Positions 20,723-30,598 of a stretch of DNA of 64,000 nucleotides are shown one piece after another. The position numbers and the translations under genes were made by a program. Source of the stretch: Psychromonas sp. CD1. GTDB taxonomy: Bacteria; Pseudomonadota; Gammaproteobacteria; Enterobacterales; Psychromonadaceae. The stretch is from assembly GCF_002239585.1 (NCBI RefSeq), contig NZ_NDFH01000003.1, positions 1 through 64,000 of the forward strand. Direction: 5' to 3'. Position 1 is the stretch's first letter. Each line of letters begins with the position of its first letter. Below the pieces are notes generated by a model, which saw nothing but the letters and a program-made list of their open reading frames with translations, was not told the DNA's origin and searched no databases.

Positions 20723-22375
20723 ATGCTAAAAAATATTAACCCGACTAAAACCATTGCTTGGTCTCAATTACAATCGTTATTTGATAATCATTCAGATATG
20801 CAACTTAATGATCTGTTTGCTCAAGATAAAGATCGTTTTAAGAATTTTTCTATAACATTAAATAACGATCTACTGGTTGATTTCTCTAAAAACTTGATAA
20901 CTAAAGAGATATTTAACACATTAATTCAGCTAGCGGATGAAGTAGATCTTAAAACTGCTATTCAAGCACAATTTTCTGGCGAAATTATTAATGAAACTGA
21001 AAATAGAGCTGTTTTACATAGTGCATTACGTAATCGTAGTAATACCCCGGTGTTCGTTGAAGGTGTTGATGTGATGCCTCAAGTGAATAAAGTATTGAAA
21101 CATATGGAACTTTTCTGTGCTGAAATACATTCTGGAAAGTGGAAAGGTTATACTGGGAAAGTTATTACAGATATCGTCAATATAGGTATTGGAGGCTCTG
21201 ATTTAGGTCCTTATATGGTGACAGAAGCACTTGCAAATTACCAAGTTAAGGGTATAAAAACTCACTTTGTTTCGAATGTAGATGCTACGCATATTGTGGA
21301 AACATTAGCAGAATTAAATGTGGATACGACGTTATTTTTAATTGCATCTAAAACATTTACAACGCAAGAAACCATGACTAATGCTCATAGTGCGCGAGAT
21401 TGGTTCCTTAAGGTTGCAGGAGATGAGAAACATATTGCGAAGCATTTTGTTGCGTTATCAACTAATATTAGCGCCGTTGTTGAGTTTGGTATCGACGCTG
21501 ATAATATGTTTGAATTTTGGGATTGGGTAGGAGGGCGTTATTCTATTTGGTCTGCGATAGGTTTGTCTATTGCATTAAGTATTGGTTTTAAAAACTTTGA
21601 AAGTTTATTAGAAGGCGCGCATGAAATGGATCAACATTTCGCGCAAGCTGAATTTAAAGAAAACATTCCCGTTATTTTAGCCTTAATAGGTGTTTGGTAT
21701 AACAATTTTTATGGTGCCACCTCAGAAGCTATTTTACCTTATGATCAATATATGCATCGTTTCCCTGCTTATTTTCAGCAGGGTAATATGGAGTCAAATG
21801 GTAAAAATGTTGACCGCAATGGTAATGCTGTGGATTATCAAACGGGCCCTATTATTTGGGGCGAGCCGGGTACGAATGGTCAACATGCATTTTATCAATT
21901 GATTCATCAAGGAACAAAACTTATTCCTTGTGATTTTATTGCACCAGCACAAAGTCATAATCCAGTTGGCGATCATCACCAGAAATTATTATCTAATTTT
22001 TTTGCACAAACCCAAGCGCTTGCATTTGGCAAAACGGCAGAGCAAGTTGAGGCTGAGTTTGTTCGTGAAGGGAAGAGCACTAAGGAAATAAAACGTTTGT
22101 TACCTTTTAAAGTTTTCCCTGGAAATAAACCAACTAATTCTATTTTAGTTAATAAAATAACGCCAAAAACATTAGGTCAATTAGTGGCTATGTATGAACA
22201 AAAAATATTTACACAGGGTATTATTTGGAATATTTTTAGTTTTGATCAATGGGGCGTTGAGCTAGGTAAACAATTAGCGGGTAAAATATTGCCTGTTTTG
22301 GCTGATTCTGAAAATGTCACTGCTCACGATAGCTCAACAAATGGGCTTATTAACACGTGGAAGGCTTGGAAATAA
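20723..22375 (+). CDS. pgi: Glucose-6-phosphate isomerase
   Basis: Interconverts glucose 6-phosphate and fructose 6-phosphate in glycolysis and gluconeogenesis. I use the ATG at 20723 (550 residues, starting [17 protein letters not shown]), which has AGGAA about 8 nt upstream and matches the usual 549-550 length; an upstream in-frame ATG at 20690 would add 11 residues. Motifs include [28 protein letters not shown] and [19 protein letters not shown] terminator follows 69 nt after the stop. Confidence 0.97.
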   Translation: MLKNINPTKTIAWSQLQSLFDNHSDMQLNDLFAQDKDRFKNFSITLNNDLLVDFSKNLITKEIFNTLIQLADEVDLKTAIQAQFSGEIINETENRAVLHSALRNRSNTPVFVEGVDVMPQVNKVLKHMELFCAEIHSGKWKGYTGKVITDIVNIGIGGSDLGPYMVTEALANYQVKGIKTHFVSNVDATHIVETLAELNVDTTLFLIASKTFTTQETMTNAHSARDWFLKVAGDEKHIAKHFVALSTNISAVVEFGIDADNMFEFWDWVGGRYSIWSAIGLSIALSIGFKNFESLLEGAHEMDQHFAQAEFKENIPVILALIGVWYNNFYGATSEAILPYDQYMHRFPAYFQQGNMESNGKNVDRNGNAVDYQTGPIIWGEPGTNGQHAFYQLIHQGTKLIPCDFIAPAQSHNPVGDHHQKLLSNFFAQTQALAFGKTAEQVEAEFVREGKSTKEIKRLLPFKVFPGNKPTNSILVNKITPKTLGQLVAMYEQKIFTQGIIWNIFSFDQWGVELGKQLAGKILPVLADSENVTAHDSSTNGLINTWKAWK

Positions 22376-22444
22376 GCATATTTCATTTAAACAATAAGTG
22401 CATAACTAGATTTTTCATTTTAAAATTTTGGTGAAAATAAAAGT

Positions 22445-22473
22445 GAGAGTGCCTATTATTAGGCCTCTCTTTT
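22445..22473 (+). terminator. pgi terminator
   Basis: GAGAGTGCCTA (22445-22455) pairs with TAGGCCTCTC (22460-22469) with one internal mismatch and is followed by TTTT. It lies 69 nt downstream of the pgi stop. Confidence 0.75.
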
Positions 22474-22730
22474 CCCTCTAGCTCAAGAGAGCTAAAATCA
22501 ATAGAACTTAAAGCTTACTATCCTAAATAAGCTCTTATATTAAGATGGAAGATCGATCAAATAGTTGGATGCTTCGCGTTGATAGAAATATGGAAGCTTT
22601 CTTTTGAGTATAGTTCCGCTCTTATTTTTTAAACGTTCGAGTTATTAAAACACTTAAATTTTACTTGTCTTATGCTTCCATTTTGAATCAATAGACCGAT
22701 GAATTAAAGATGAGTATATGGTATGTTATG
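22474..22730. other. Intergenic region between pgi and kdkA
   Basis: No convincing gene is visible. A short TTATG-type tandem repeat abuts the kdkA stop at about 22721-22739. The sequence AATAGACCGA near 22690 repeats the first 10 bases of the 107-bp dispersed element but the match stops there. No clear kdkA terminator was found. Confidence 0.45.
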
Positions 22731-23444
22731 TTATGTTATAGATGTACACAAGTAAGATTCTTTTAGTTGTCGCCAATCTATTTCTGACCATAAAATATTG
22801 CGTTTTTTTTGTTCTTTTAGAAATGAGCGTTTAAGGCGTTTTAAATTGTCGGACTTCCATGCATCACCTTGTTGTTTATGGCATTTGTCAAAATCAATTA
22901 TCCATACTTTTTGGTTGTTATCGATTAAGATATTATGGATATTAAGGTCACTGTGATTTACTTGTGCTTGGTGCATTTTTGCGATTTCTTCACCTATTTT
23001 TTTATAAATATGTGCGTCTAAAGTTGTACCTTCTAAAATAGAAACAAGATCTTGTGCATTGTTTATTTTTTCAGTGATAAGATCTGCTTGATAAGACAAT
23101 CGTTTTTTTATGGCAATGGCCGCAATTGGGCGAGGCACATTCACACCTTTTTGGAACAGAAAGTGTAATAACGAAAATTCTTGTAGGCTACGAGTTTTAG
23201 ACCAACCCCAAAAAAAGTAATGATCCTTAATAAGACGGCCAAATAAACCACCGCGTTGATAATGGCGCAAGGCGCCTTGCAATCCATCTAATTGAACAAA
23301 CCATGTTACACCTCTACCTTTTGCTGATCCGACAATTGCTCTTTTATCTTCCCAATATTTATGGGTAAAGTGCGCTAGAGAGACCTCTGTTATTAAAGTT
23401 GGATCATAGGTAATGTGTATGTTGGTGTTATTGGATTGCTTCAT
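22731..23444 (-). CDS. kdkA: 3-deoxy-D-manno-octulosonic acid kinase KdkA
   Basis: Phosphorylates Kdo in the LPS inner core at O-4, as known in Haemophilus and Vibrio. The 237-residue protein has a eukaryotic-kinase-like fold: the invariant lysine region ITEKIN, the catalytic loop HSDLNIHNILID with its aspartate, and the metal-binding DFD in WIIDFDKC, then the family C-terminus rich in basic residues. Its ATG overlaps the stop of the upstream glycosyltransferase by 4 nt. Presence of kdkA predicts a single phosphorylated Kdo in this organism's LPS (inference from the family). Confidence 0.93.
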   Translation of the reverse strand: MKQSNNTNIHITYDPTLITEVSLAHFTHKYWEDKRAIVGSAKGRGVTWFVQLDGLQGALRHYQRGGLFGRLIKDHYFFWGWSKTRSLQEFSLLHFLFQKGVNVPRPIAAIAIKKRLSYQADLITEKINNAQDLVSILEGTTLDAHIYKKIGEEIAKMHQAQVNHSDLNIHNILIDNNQKVWIIDFDKCHKQQGDAWKSDNLKRLKRSFLKEQKKRNILWSEIDWRQLKESYLCTSIT

Positions 23445-24226
23445 TTTTTCTCTTTAAGTAGTTCGGAGTTCTTTTTATGTGTCCATTTAGTGCCTGGTTT
23501 ATCAAGATATTGAAAATATTCATTAGTAAAACTTCCTTGAATACATGTTTCTCGATGTATACGAGAGATAACATCTTTATTTTTTAAAATCGCATTTAAT
23601 ACACCCGGTCCTGTCATATTATAGACACCGCCATCAATTTTACGGTTCTTAATGTTGCTAATGATAAGGTGGATCATTAATTCAATATTTTTGTTATTCG
23701 GTGCGGTTGCGATAAAATAATTAGTAAATTCAGTATTGTTTTTTATTTTTAAATAAACAGCATCTGCATCAATGTTAAGCATCTTCGCGAGTGGCCATAC
23801 AAAATTAGCATCAATATCTAAATAAACACCGCCTTTATAATATAGGACAATAAGACGCCATAAATCAGCTTGTGCAGCACCATCGATTAGGAGCTTAAAG
23901 TTTTGAAAAATTTCGTCTGAGCAATGTTTCTCAATGAAAATTAAGCGTTCTTCTGTGCTGACATAGTGATATTCATAATCAAGAGACATTAATCGATTAA
24001 AGAGATAATTAAGATATACAGGTAATGTTGAACGATTTGAATAATTTGTTTGCCATATTATTTTTGGAATTTTATGTTTGTTTTTTATCTTGATTTTTAC
24101 GTTGGAAAATTCAGGAATAATAAAGCGTTTATTTGGAAATAAAAAATGAAAGGGATAAGCCAATATTTTACAAATATTACCGATGATTTTACTGAGTCTA
24201 TTGCTAATAAATATAAATGTATTCAT
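23441..24226 (-). CDS. Glycosyltransferase with DXD sugar-binding motif
   Basis: A 261-residue protein of the Gly_transf_sug / capsular-polysaccharide type. It has IPKIIWQTNYSN near residue 55 and the nucleotide-sugar motif LYYKGGVYLDIDANF around residue 125, with aspartates typical of metal-UDP-sugar binding. An N-terminal hydrophobic stretch is present. The gene sits between the repeat-containing gap downstream of the waaE-like gene and kdkA, so it probably adds a sugar to the LPS outer core. Donor and acceptor cannot be told from sequence. Confidence 0.88.
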   Translation of the reverse strand: MNTFIFISNRLSKIIGNICKILAYPFHFLFPNKRFIIPEFSNVKIKIKNKHKIPKIIWQTNYSNRSTLPVYLNYLFNRLMSLDYEYHYVSTEERLIFIEKHCSDEIFQNFKLLIDGAAQADLWRLIVLYYKGGVYLDIDANFVWPLAKMLNIDADAVYLKIKNNTEFTNYFIATAPNNKNIELMIHLIISNIKNRKIDGGVYNMTGPGVLNAILKNKDVISRIHRETCIQGSFTNEYFQYLDKPGTKWTHKKNSELLKEKK

Positions 24227-24286
24227 CAGGGGTCTCTATTTTAATTAATTATTTAATGCGTCTTAATTTCAAGCGGATACACATTA

Positions 24287-24393
24287 AATAGACCGAGAAA
24301 GAAACTTTTTTTTAAAACGCCACTTCAGATTATGGCAGAACACATAACCGCACTTGCGGCTTAGCGGTTATGCACTTCAAGGTTGAATCTGCC
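24287..24393 (+). repeat. 107-bp dispersed repeat, copy 2
   Basis: Same orientation and 106 of 107 bases identical to positions 5-111. It occupies nearly half of the 238-bp gap between two co-directional LPS glycosyltransferase genes, so it must be transcribed with the locus unless it terminates transcription. Its 9-bp stem hairpin (CATAACCGC/GCGGTTATG) could act in RNA on either strand. Confidence 0.85.
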
Positions 24394-24464
24394 TTATTTA
24401 ACATTGGGAAAACTCCACATTTAGGCGCTAATCAGTTTATCGAGAATTTTTTGTTGTTTCATTC

Positions 24465-25235
24465 TTATTTATTATGTCGAGTATCATTTTCTCGGATCCA
24501 TAAATCGGCATATTTGATAAAGGTAGAATGGGCTGATAACGTTGCAATTATAAAACCTTGTTTGCCATCTAAAAAGCCAACATGTAGTACATACATTTTC
24601 AAGAAACAGCCTAATGCATGAACTAATGCTTGAAAAATACTACTTTTTTTACCGCGTTGTTGTTTTCCATCGGCCCATGCTTTGCCATAATTTGCGGACT
24701 TAATTAAGTAGTTGGTCATATTGCTATAGGAATAATGTAATAAATCTCCATTTAGTTCTTTTATGTCGACATTTGTAGTCATTACTACTTTTTCATGTAT
24801 TAGGGCATCATTATAATGCGCTAATGCTTTGGGATAAACGCGAATAATTTTATCTACCCAACCTGAATGTTTTAAAAAACGGCCAAAAACCCACGTTTTA
24901 CGGGTTATTTTAAATACGCTATTCAGATTAGATTTTGTTATTTTTTGTTGTATAGAAACTTTTAACTCTGTAGAAACGACTTCATCTGCATCAATAGCTA
25001 GTATCCATGTATGCGATGCGTAATGTTGTGCAATTTGTTTTTGTTCACCAAAGCCTTGCCAATCAGGATGAGAATAGAATTTAGCCCCATAGCGACACGC
25101 TATCTCTTGTGTATTATCTTTACTTCCCGAATCTACAATAATTATTTCATCAACCCAAGCTAATGAATCTAAACAGGTTGGTAAATTACTTTGTTCATTT
25201 TTAGTAATGATAATGGCACTGATTTTATTTGGCAT
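24465..25235 (-). CDS. waaE: Family 2 glycosyltransferase, WaaE-like
   Basis: GT-A fold glycosyltransferase resembling the LPS core beta-1,4-glucosyltransferase WaaE/KdtX, which adds glucose to heptose I. The 256-residue protein begins with the GT2 signature AIIITKNEQSNLPTCLDSL, then EIIIVDSGSKDNT and the DXD motif AIDADEV near residue 95. A late segment YGKAWADGKQQRGKKS is typical of this subfamily. It lies in the waaF-to-kdkA run. The sugar transferred is inferred from the subfamily. Confidence 0.88.
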   Translation of the reverse strand: MPNKISAIIITKNEQSNLPTCLDSLAWVDEIIIVDSGSKDNTQEIACRYGAKFYSHPDWQGFGEQKQIAQHYASHTWILAIDADEVVSTELKVSIQQKITKSNLNSVFKITRKTWVFGRFLKHSGWVDKIIRVYPKALAHYNDALIHEKVVMTTNVDIKELNGDLLHYSYSNMTNYLIKSANYGKAWADGKQQRGKKSSIFQALVHALGCFLKMYVLHVGFLDGKQGFIIATLSAHSTFIKYADLWIRENDTRHNK

Positions 25236-25270
25236 ATTAATTTCTCTGTGTAGTTCTTAACAGTAATTTT

Positions 25271-26002
25271 TTAGATTAATTTGAATGTGATTTTATTAAA
25301 GAGATCAATCACAGATTTTTCAGGTATTTTTTGCATTGCATGTTTGTTTTTTACACGCGCTCGCCAAGATAATTGCTTAATATTTTTATGTGTTTCTTTG
25401 CAAATAAAGTATTCATAAACGCTTACAACATTTTCTTGGGCGTGATAAGGACCTGTGCGCTGAGGGTTATGATGCGCATAAAGGCCAATAACGGGAGTTC
25501 CAACCATTGTGGTCATATGTATTGCTCCTGTGTCGGGTGCAAGTATCAAATTACTTTTTTGGATAAGGGCAAGTAATTCGATTAAACTTGTTTTAGCAAT
25601 CAATGTAATGGCTTTTTTCTGAGTTTTTTGCACAATATAATTGGCAAAATCGTGCTCTATTTCTGTGTTTGCGCCACAAATTAGCACTTGAAACCCCTTT
25701 TTTAAAGCATGTTGCGCAAGTGTGCAGTAGCCTTCTCTTGTCCAGTTTTTATAAGTTTTGCTCGTGGCGGGGCAAATGATAAACGTTTTTTTGTTGTTGA
25801 TTATATTTTGTGTTCTTTCTAGAACCTCGCTAGGAATATTAATTTTCCAACGAGGCTCTATATCTTTAATACCCAATTTTGTTATAAAACTCATAAACCC
25901 ATCTAAGACATGAGGAGAGCTACTTTGTGCTATTTTTGTATTGGTAAACAACCATTGGCCATCGTTTGCTCGTTCTTTATCAAAGCCGATTTTAATAGGT
26001 GC
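25271..26002 (-). pseudogene. 5'-truncated family 9 glycosyltransferase (heptosyltransferase-like)
   Basis: The frame encodes only the C-terminal half to two-thirds of a GT9 heptosyltransferase: IGFDKERANDGQWLFTN, then ICPATSKTYKNWTREGY, ICGANTEIE and the donor-site stretch LAPDTGAIHMTTMVGTPVIG. Coding similarity continues upstream of the first possible start (TTG at 25951) to about 25990 and ends at a stop at 26003-26005. The N-terminal acceptor domain of roughly 110 residues is missing, and only about 40 bp separate this point from waaF. This looks like a deletion derivative. A shortened protein from TTG 25951 (226 residues) is possible but unlikely to be active. Confidence 0.75.
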
Positions 26003-26043
26003 TTATAAAAAGATATAGCATATATTCAACTGATAATTTTAAT

Positions 26044-27093
26044 TTAAGAGCTACATTGCTTTAAAAAAGATTGAACAGCATTCAGTATGCGCTCTGGAGG
26101 CAGTTTATTTAAGCATTCTAAATGACTAAAGCGGCACTCTTTTTCAAAGCAAGGTTGGCAACTGATACCGGTTTGTAAAATAGCGACATTCTCTGTAAGT
26201 GGAGGTGTATAGCGCGGTGAGCTTGAACCATAAATAGCGACTAAGTTACAGCCGACAGCTGCCGCTATGTGCATGAGTCCCGAATCATTACTGACCACAG
26301 TATGGCAACAAGAAAGCAAATCAACAGCTTCATTTAAGCTTGTTTCACCCGCCAAATTTTTAATTAAATGCAGTTTGTTAGTGGGGATCATTTTTGTGAT
26401 TGCATTGGTTACATTTTTGTCTTTTTCAGAACCAAATAACCAAACTTGTAAATTTTGTTTAACTAAGGCTTTTGCTACACTCGCATAATGCCGTTCGGGC
26501 CAACGTTTTGCTGGGCCAAATTCAGCGCCTGGACAGAGCCCAATAATAGTAGGGCTTAGGCTTAATTTAAATTTGTGTAAAATACTATCACATTGTTCTT
26601 TTTTAATTTGTAAATGAGGGCGGGGTAATGTATTAATTCTGCCCATACATCCGGTGCCCGTCATTTCATTTTTTGGATAAGCAAGAGCAACATAACGCTC
26701 TAACATATATTGAAATATCTTTTTGTTCGGTCGAAGGTCTGTTAATAATCCATAACGCATTTCACCTTTCCACCCTGTACGGATTGGTATTTTTGCAAAA
26801 AAAGGAATAAGTGCAGATTTTGCAGAATTAGGCAGAATATACGCAATGTCATAATGTGCTTTACGTAATGTTTTCCCTAATAAATAACGCGTTTTTAAGT
26901 CAAATTGTCCGTGGCCTAATGGCATTTTGATTGCATTATTAATTTCAGGCATTTTATCTAAAATAGCTTTACACCAAGCTGGTGCTACAACATCTATCTG
27001 TACGTTGGGGTGTAATTTTTTGAGGGTAATATAAAGCCCTTGTGACATGACCATGTCACCGACCCACGCTGGGGATATTATCAATATTTTCAT
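26044..27093 (-). CDS. waaF: ADP-heptose:LPS heptosyltransferase II
   Basis: Adds the second L-glycero-D-manno-heptose to the LPS inner core. I use the ATG at 27093 (349 residues, MKILIISPAWVGDMVMSQ), which overlaps the stop of the upstream acetyltransferase in an ATGA arrangement; an earlier in-frame ATG at 27114 lies inside that gene. Family motifs include LPNSAKSAL, GLCPGAEFGPAKRWP and the donor site VVSNDSGLMHIAAAVG. Donor ADP-heptose is finished by HldD, encoded in the same locus. Confidence 0.95.
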   Translation of the reverse strand: MKILIISPAWVGDMVMSQGLYITLKKLHPNVQIDVVAPAWCKAILDKMPEINNAIKMPLGHGQFDLKTRYLLGKTLRKAHYDIAYILPNSAKSALIPFFAKIPIRTGWKGEMRYGLLTDLRPNKKIFQYMLERYVALAYPKNEMTGTGCMGRINTLPRPHLQIKKEQCDSILHKFKLSLSPTIIGLCPGAEFGPAKRWPERHYASVAKALVKQNLQVWLFGSEKDKNVTNAITKMIPTNKLHLIKNLAGETSLNEAVDLLSCCHTVVSNDSGLMHIAAAVGCNLVAIYGSSSPRYTPPLTENVAILQTGISCQPCFEKECRFSHLECLNKLPPERILNAVQSFLKQCSS

Positions 27094-27647
27094 TCTGTCA
27101 ACTCTTCGCGCCATGTTATGTCTTGCCCGATCATTTTTGCTGGGTTTCCTGCAACAATTGAATTAGCCTTAACATTTTTGGTGACAACCGCGTTAATACC
27201 AATAATAGCATTATCTTGAATGTCATTGCCTTTTAATATAACGCAACTATCAGCAAGCCATACTCTGTGGCCAATTGTTATACTTGCATTGGGATTTATT
27301 ATTTTATTGTTTTTAGTTATATCATGCCCGTCACTGGTCATTAGTTTTACATTTCTTGAAAACATACAATAATTACCAATGCTTAAATGTGTAGATGAGC
27401 CTCGGCTAGACAAATAGGTGTTTTCACCTATAATACAATGCTTGCCGATATAGATTAAGCAATTTGAACCCGTAATTTCAATGCAAACGCGTTTGAGATT
27501 GACGCCATCAGATAAGATAAGTTTGTTATTATTACCGCGTAAACTAATATCACAATAACGAACTCGAATATTTTCACCTAAAATTATAGTGTTTTTGCCT
27601 TTTAATTCGACTTTATTTCTTAATTTTAATTTTAAGAGTTTTAACAT
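27090..27647 (-). CDS. Left-handed beta-helix (hexapeptide) acyltransferase
   Basis: A 185-residue protein made of hexapeptide-type repeats (IGKHCIIGENTYL, IGNYCMFSRNV) that build a trimeric left-handed beta-helix. It has the catalytic-type histidine segment TSDGHDI near residue 110 and a C-terminal SIVAGNPAKMIG typical of maltose/galactoside O-acetyltransferase relatives. It starts immediately after the stop of the upstream fusion gene and overlaps waaF by 4 nt. It probably O-acetylates an LPS core sugar; substrate unknown. Confidence 0.88.
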   Translation of the reverse strand: MLKLLKLKLRNKVELKGKNTIILGENIRVRYCDISLRGNNNKLILSDGVNLKRVCIEITGSNCLIYIGKHCIIGENTYLSSRGSSTHLSIGNYCMFSRNVKLMTSDGHDITKNNKIINPNASITIGHRVWLADSCVILKGNDIQDNAIIGINAVVTKNVKANSIVAGNPAKMIGQDITWREELTE

Positions 27648-29420
27648 TTACTTAGCCTTTTTAAATAAGTAATTGCCACGAATTTTTCGCCACAAAGCGA
27701 AGGTGTCAGTACGTGGGAAAATAGCAATACGTCTTATTTGATACCTATCTTGATGCATAAATAAAGAACCTTTATTAGTCGACACTGCAAAAGCATAACC
27801 AAGTTTTTCTACTATGGATTTTGAATCTTGATTATATAAACCATAAGGATAGGCGAAAGAAATTAACTTTTTCTGTAAAAGTGTTTCTAGTTGTTTTTTG
27901 TTTTCGGCTATTTCATGATATTGCTCAGCATAGCTTAGTTTTTGTAACTTGGGGTGTGAAATAGTATGACCACCAATCTCAATGTAGGGAGATTGACTTA
28001 ATGTTTTTAATTGTGTTGCAGTCATTAGTTCAACGTATTTTTCGGGATTATCATTACACTCCACATCCCAGCGGTTAAAGGATTCGCCACTGACTGCATA
28101 AATAATGGCTTTGAATTGATATTTTTCTAAGAGAGGTAACATTAGTTCAAGATTATCTTTATAGCCATCGTCCGCAGTGATCATAATAAAGCGCTTACCT
28201 ACTTGTAAACGGTGAATGAACCCTTTTTCTTGTAAGTCTGCAAACGTTAGTGTTTCAAAATTGAGGCGTTTGAGTAATTTAAAATGTTTTTCTAACATTT
28301 TAATATCAAGATAGGTTCCATGTACGCCTTTTTCGCTCTCTTTTTGAATAAAGCGATGGTACATAATAATCGGGATCTCTTTTTGTTTTTTTTGAATATA
28401 AGAATCTTGATAATATTGTTCGAGTTGGGTCACGATTGTATCGAGATCATAGTTGTTTTTGACAATGTCGATGACATTTTTAGCGCAATAATCTTGTTGT
28501 AAGGCACTTTCTATTTCATTTTTTAAAAGGGTAAAATCAATATCTACGCCTTTTTCTTCTGCGTTTATATCGCCAAAATTCGAGGATATTGCTTGCTCTA
28601 TATTATCAAGTGTTATCTCTCCAATACAATTGGCTTCCCCGATGGCAAAAGTTGGACGACCCGATAAAATAGATTCTATTGCAACTCGGCCCGCACCTAT
28701 TACTAAATCTGACTCTGCAATTAGCTGTGGTACATTATTACTGTATCCGGTGAACTCTACGCGGTTTTTCAAGTTAATAAAACGTTCTGTTAAGGGTGTG
28801 CCACTAATGATACGCACATGGTATTTTTTAAGGTCGATACACTGCGTTAATAAGGCATAACAAACATCTCCTTTATGACTACTTAAACGACCGATAATTG
28901 AAATTATTTTTTTGTTGTTTTTAGGTGCGCTAGCAACATTGAAATCTTGAGTGGCAATGCCATTGCGTAATAGGCGTGTATTGTGTTTATGCACGGCTAA
29001 ATCATTACAAATTTGAGTTTGGATAGCCTCACAAATGCAAATAGTTAAGTCGCCCATCGCATTAAATTTTTTACTTGAAAAATGTACGGGTTGGCGCCCA
29101 TGCACGGTGACAATGAGTGGGATATTACATATTTTTGCTGCAAAATGACAACTCCAAGCAGATGCTCGAGAATGTGCTTGTATTAACTGAATTTTATGTT
29201 TTTTTATTATGCAAATAAGAAAAAAAACATGGAAAAAACGACGAAGGATACTGCGTTTATTAAAGCGTAACTTAAAGAAGTGGCCTTGGTGCTCTTTTGT
29301 TAACGTATCAGAAACATAAAATAAATTATGTCCTCGGGCACTTAAATTGTTACCGACGGCAGTGGCATAAACTTCTGCACCCGTCACTTCTAATTGTGAT
29401 AGAGCCATTAAAATGTTCAT
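27648..29420 (-). CDS. Glycosyltransferase (GT4) - polysaccharide deacetylase fusion
   Basis: A 590-residue two-domain protein. Residues about 1-330 form a GT4/GT-B glycosyltransferase (LEVTGAEVYATAVGN, IGRLSSHKGD, and the C-terminal donor site VAIESILSGRPTFAIGEAN). Residues about 350-590 are a polysaccharide deacetylase (NodB homology) domain: PIIMYHRF, then TADDGYKDN with the metal-site aspartates, IGGHTISHPKL with HxxxH, and SFAYPYG. Both activities in one chain suggest that a sugar, perhaps N-acetylhexosamine, is added and then N-deacetylated in the LPS core. It is the first gene of the run ending at kdkA, separated from hldD by a terminator. Confidence 0.88.
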   Translation of the reverse strand: MNILMALSQLEVTGAEVYATAVGNNLSARGHNLFYVSDTLTKEHQGHFFKLRFNKRSILRRFFHVFFLICIIKKHKIQLIQAHSRASAWSCHFAAKICNIPLIVTVHGRQPVHFSSKKFNAMGDLTICICEAIQTQICNDLAVHKHNTRLLRNGIATQDFNVASAPKNNKKIISIIGRLSSHKGDVCYALLTQCIDLKKYHVRIISGTPLTERFINLKNRVEFTGYSNNVPQLIAESDLVIGAGRVAIESILSGRPTFAIGEANCIGEITLDNIEQAISSNFGDINAEEKGVDIDFTLLKNEIESALQQDYCAKNVIDIVKNNYDLDTIVTQLEQYYQDSYIQKKQKEIPIIMYHRFIQKESEKGVHGTYLDIKMLEKHFKLLKRLNFETLTFADLQEKGFIHRLQVGKRFIMITADDGYKDNLELMLPLLEKYQFKAIIYAVSGESFNRWDVECNDNPEKYVELMTATQLKTLSQSPYIEIGGHTISHPKLQKLSYAEQYHEIAENKKQLETLLQKKLISFAYPYGLYNQDSKSIVEKLGYAFAVSTNKGSLFMHQDRYQIRRIAIFPRTDTFALWRKIRGNYLFKKAK

Positions 29421-29440
29421 AGAATTCTCGTAAAACGAAT

Positions 29441-29466
29441 TAAAAGTAGTAGAGCTACTACTTTTA
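29441..29466 (-). terminator. hldD terminator
   Basis: TAAAAGTAGTAG (29441-29452) and CTACTACTTTTA (29455-29466) form a perfect 12-bp stem 16 nt after the hldD stop, with a U-rich tail on the minus strand. It separates hldD from the following glycosyltransferase operon. Confidence 0.8.
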
Positions 29467-29482
29467 ATATTGCAGGATAAAT

Positions 29483-30433
29483 TTATTGATTTAGTTGCGC
29501 CATGTATTCAGCGGTACCTTGAGCGACTGTTTTGAATGAGGCATCATAGCCAGCAGCACGGAGACGTGTTAAATCGGCTTCAGTAAAGCTTTGGTAGCAA
29601 CCTTTTAAGTGCTCTGGAAATGTAATACGTTCTATTTTCGCGGTGCTTTTCTTAGTTTCTTGATGATATTTTAATACCGCGTTGCCTACTTCTAAAAACG
29701 ATTCAGCTTGACCTGTACCTAAATTGAAAATGCCTGAAACTTGATTGTCAAAAAACCATAAATTAACTTTACAAACATCTCCTACATATACGAAGTCGCG
29801 TTTATGCTCACCTTCAAATAATTTGGCATTTTCACCCGCATTGATTTGATTATTTAGATGAAATGCAACGCTAGACATACTGCCTTTATGCTGTTCACCA
29901 GGGCCGTAAACATTAAAATAACGGAAGCCAACAATTTGGGGTAAGACTTCATTATGTTCTTTGGCATCTTCCCAAATACGACGCACATATTGATCAAATT
30001 GAAACTTAGAATAACCATATACATTAAGAGGTTTTTCGTGTTGTAGTTCTTCTTTAAACGTATTAGTTCCACCGTATACTGCAGCAGAAGACGCATAAAG
30101 AAAAGCTATATCTCTTTCAATACAATAATGTAATAAATCTTTTGAATATTCATAGTTATTTTCCATCATAAATTTACCATTCCACTCTGTCGTCGCTGAA
30201 CAGGCACCTTCATGGAAAATAGCATCAATATGTCCGAAATCTTGGCCAGAAAGAATTTGTGTAATAAACTCATCTTTATCCATGTAGTCCATGATTTGTA
30301 AATTGACTAAGTTAACAAATTTCTTGCCATCTGTGAGGTCATCAACTACGAGAATGTCAGTAATACCTCGTTCATTTAACGATTTAACAATATTACTGCC
30401 AATAAACCCTGCACCGCCGGTAACTATGAACAT
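29483..30433 (-). CDS. hldD: ADP-L-glycero-D-manno-heptose 6-epimerase
   Basis: Epimerises ADP-D-glycero- to ADP-L-glycero-D-manno-heptose, the precursor used by the heptosyltransferases. I use the ATG at 30433 (316 residues, [17 protein letters not shown]), preceded by AGAGGTGAG; upstream in-frame ATGs would add up to 60 residues with no family match. The SDR Rossmann motif GGAGFIGSN and catalytic YGYSK (Tyr-x-x-x-Lys) are visible. It is divergent from tkt and upstream of the LPS core genes. Confidence 0.96.
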   Translation of the reverse strand: MFIVTGGAGFIGSNIVKSLNERGITDILVVDDLTDGKKFVNLVNLQIMDYMDKDEFITQILSGQDFGHIDAIFHEGACSATTEWNGKFMMENNYEYSKDLLHYCIERDIAFLYASSAAVYGGTNTFKEELQHEKPLNVYGYSKFQFDQYVRRIWEDAKEHNEVLPQIVGFRYFNVYGPGEQHKGSMSSVAFHLNNQINAGENAKLFEGEHKRDFVYVGDVCKVNLWFFDNQVSGIFNLGTGQAESFLEVGNAVLKYHQETKKSTAKIERITFPEHLKGCYQSFTEADLTRLRAAGYDASFKTVAQGTAEYMAQLNQ

Positions 30434-30598
30434 TTGCTCACCTCTGAAATATAATAGAGGAGTAAGTATACGTGGCATTATTAGATATTTATTCCTTTTT
30501 TTTAAATTTTCATTTTTATAAATAATTAATTTAATTTTTTTAAAATGTTGCATGGGTATATTTATAATGATCATACTAAACCAAATCAGGAGAGTTTT

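Noticed and set aside
24370..24621. 83-codon plus-strand frame over the end of the repeat and the waaE-like gene
   Set aside because: It starts within the repeat and runs antisense to a well-supported glycosyltransferase gene.
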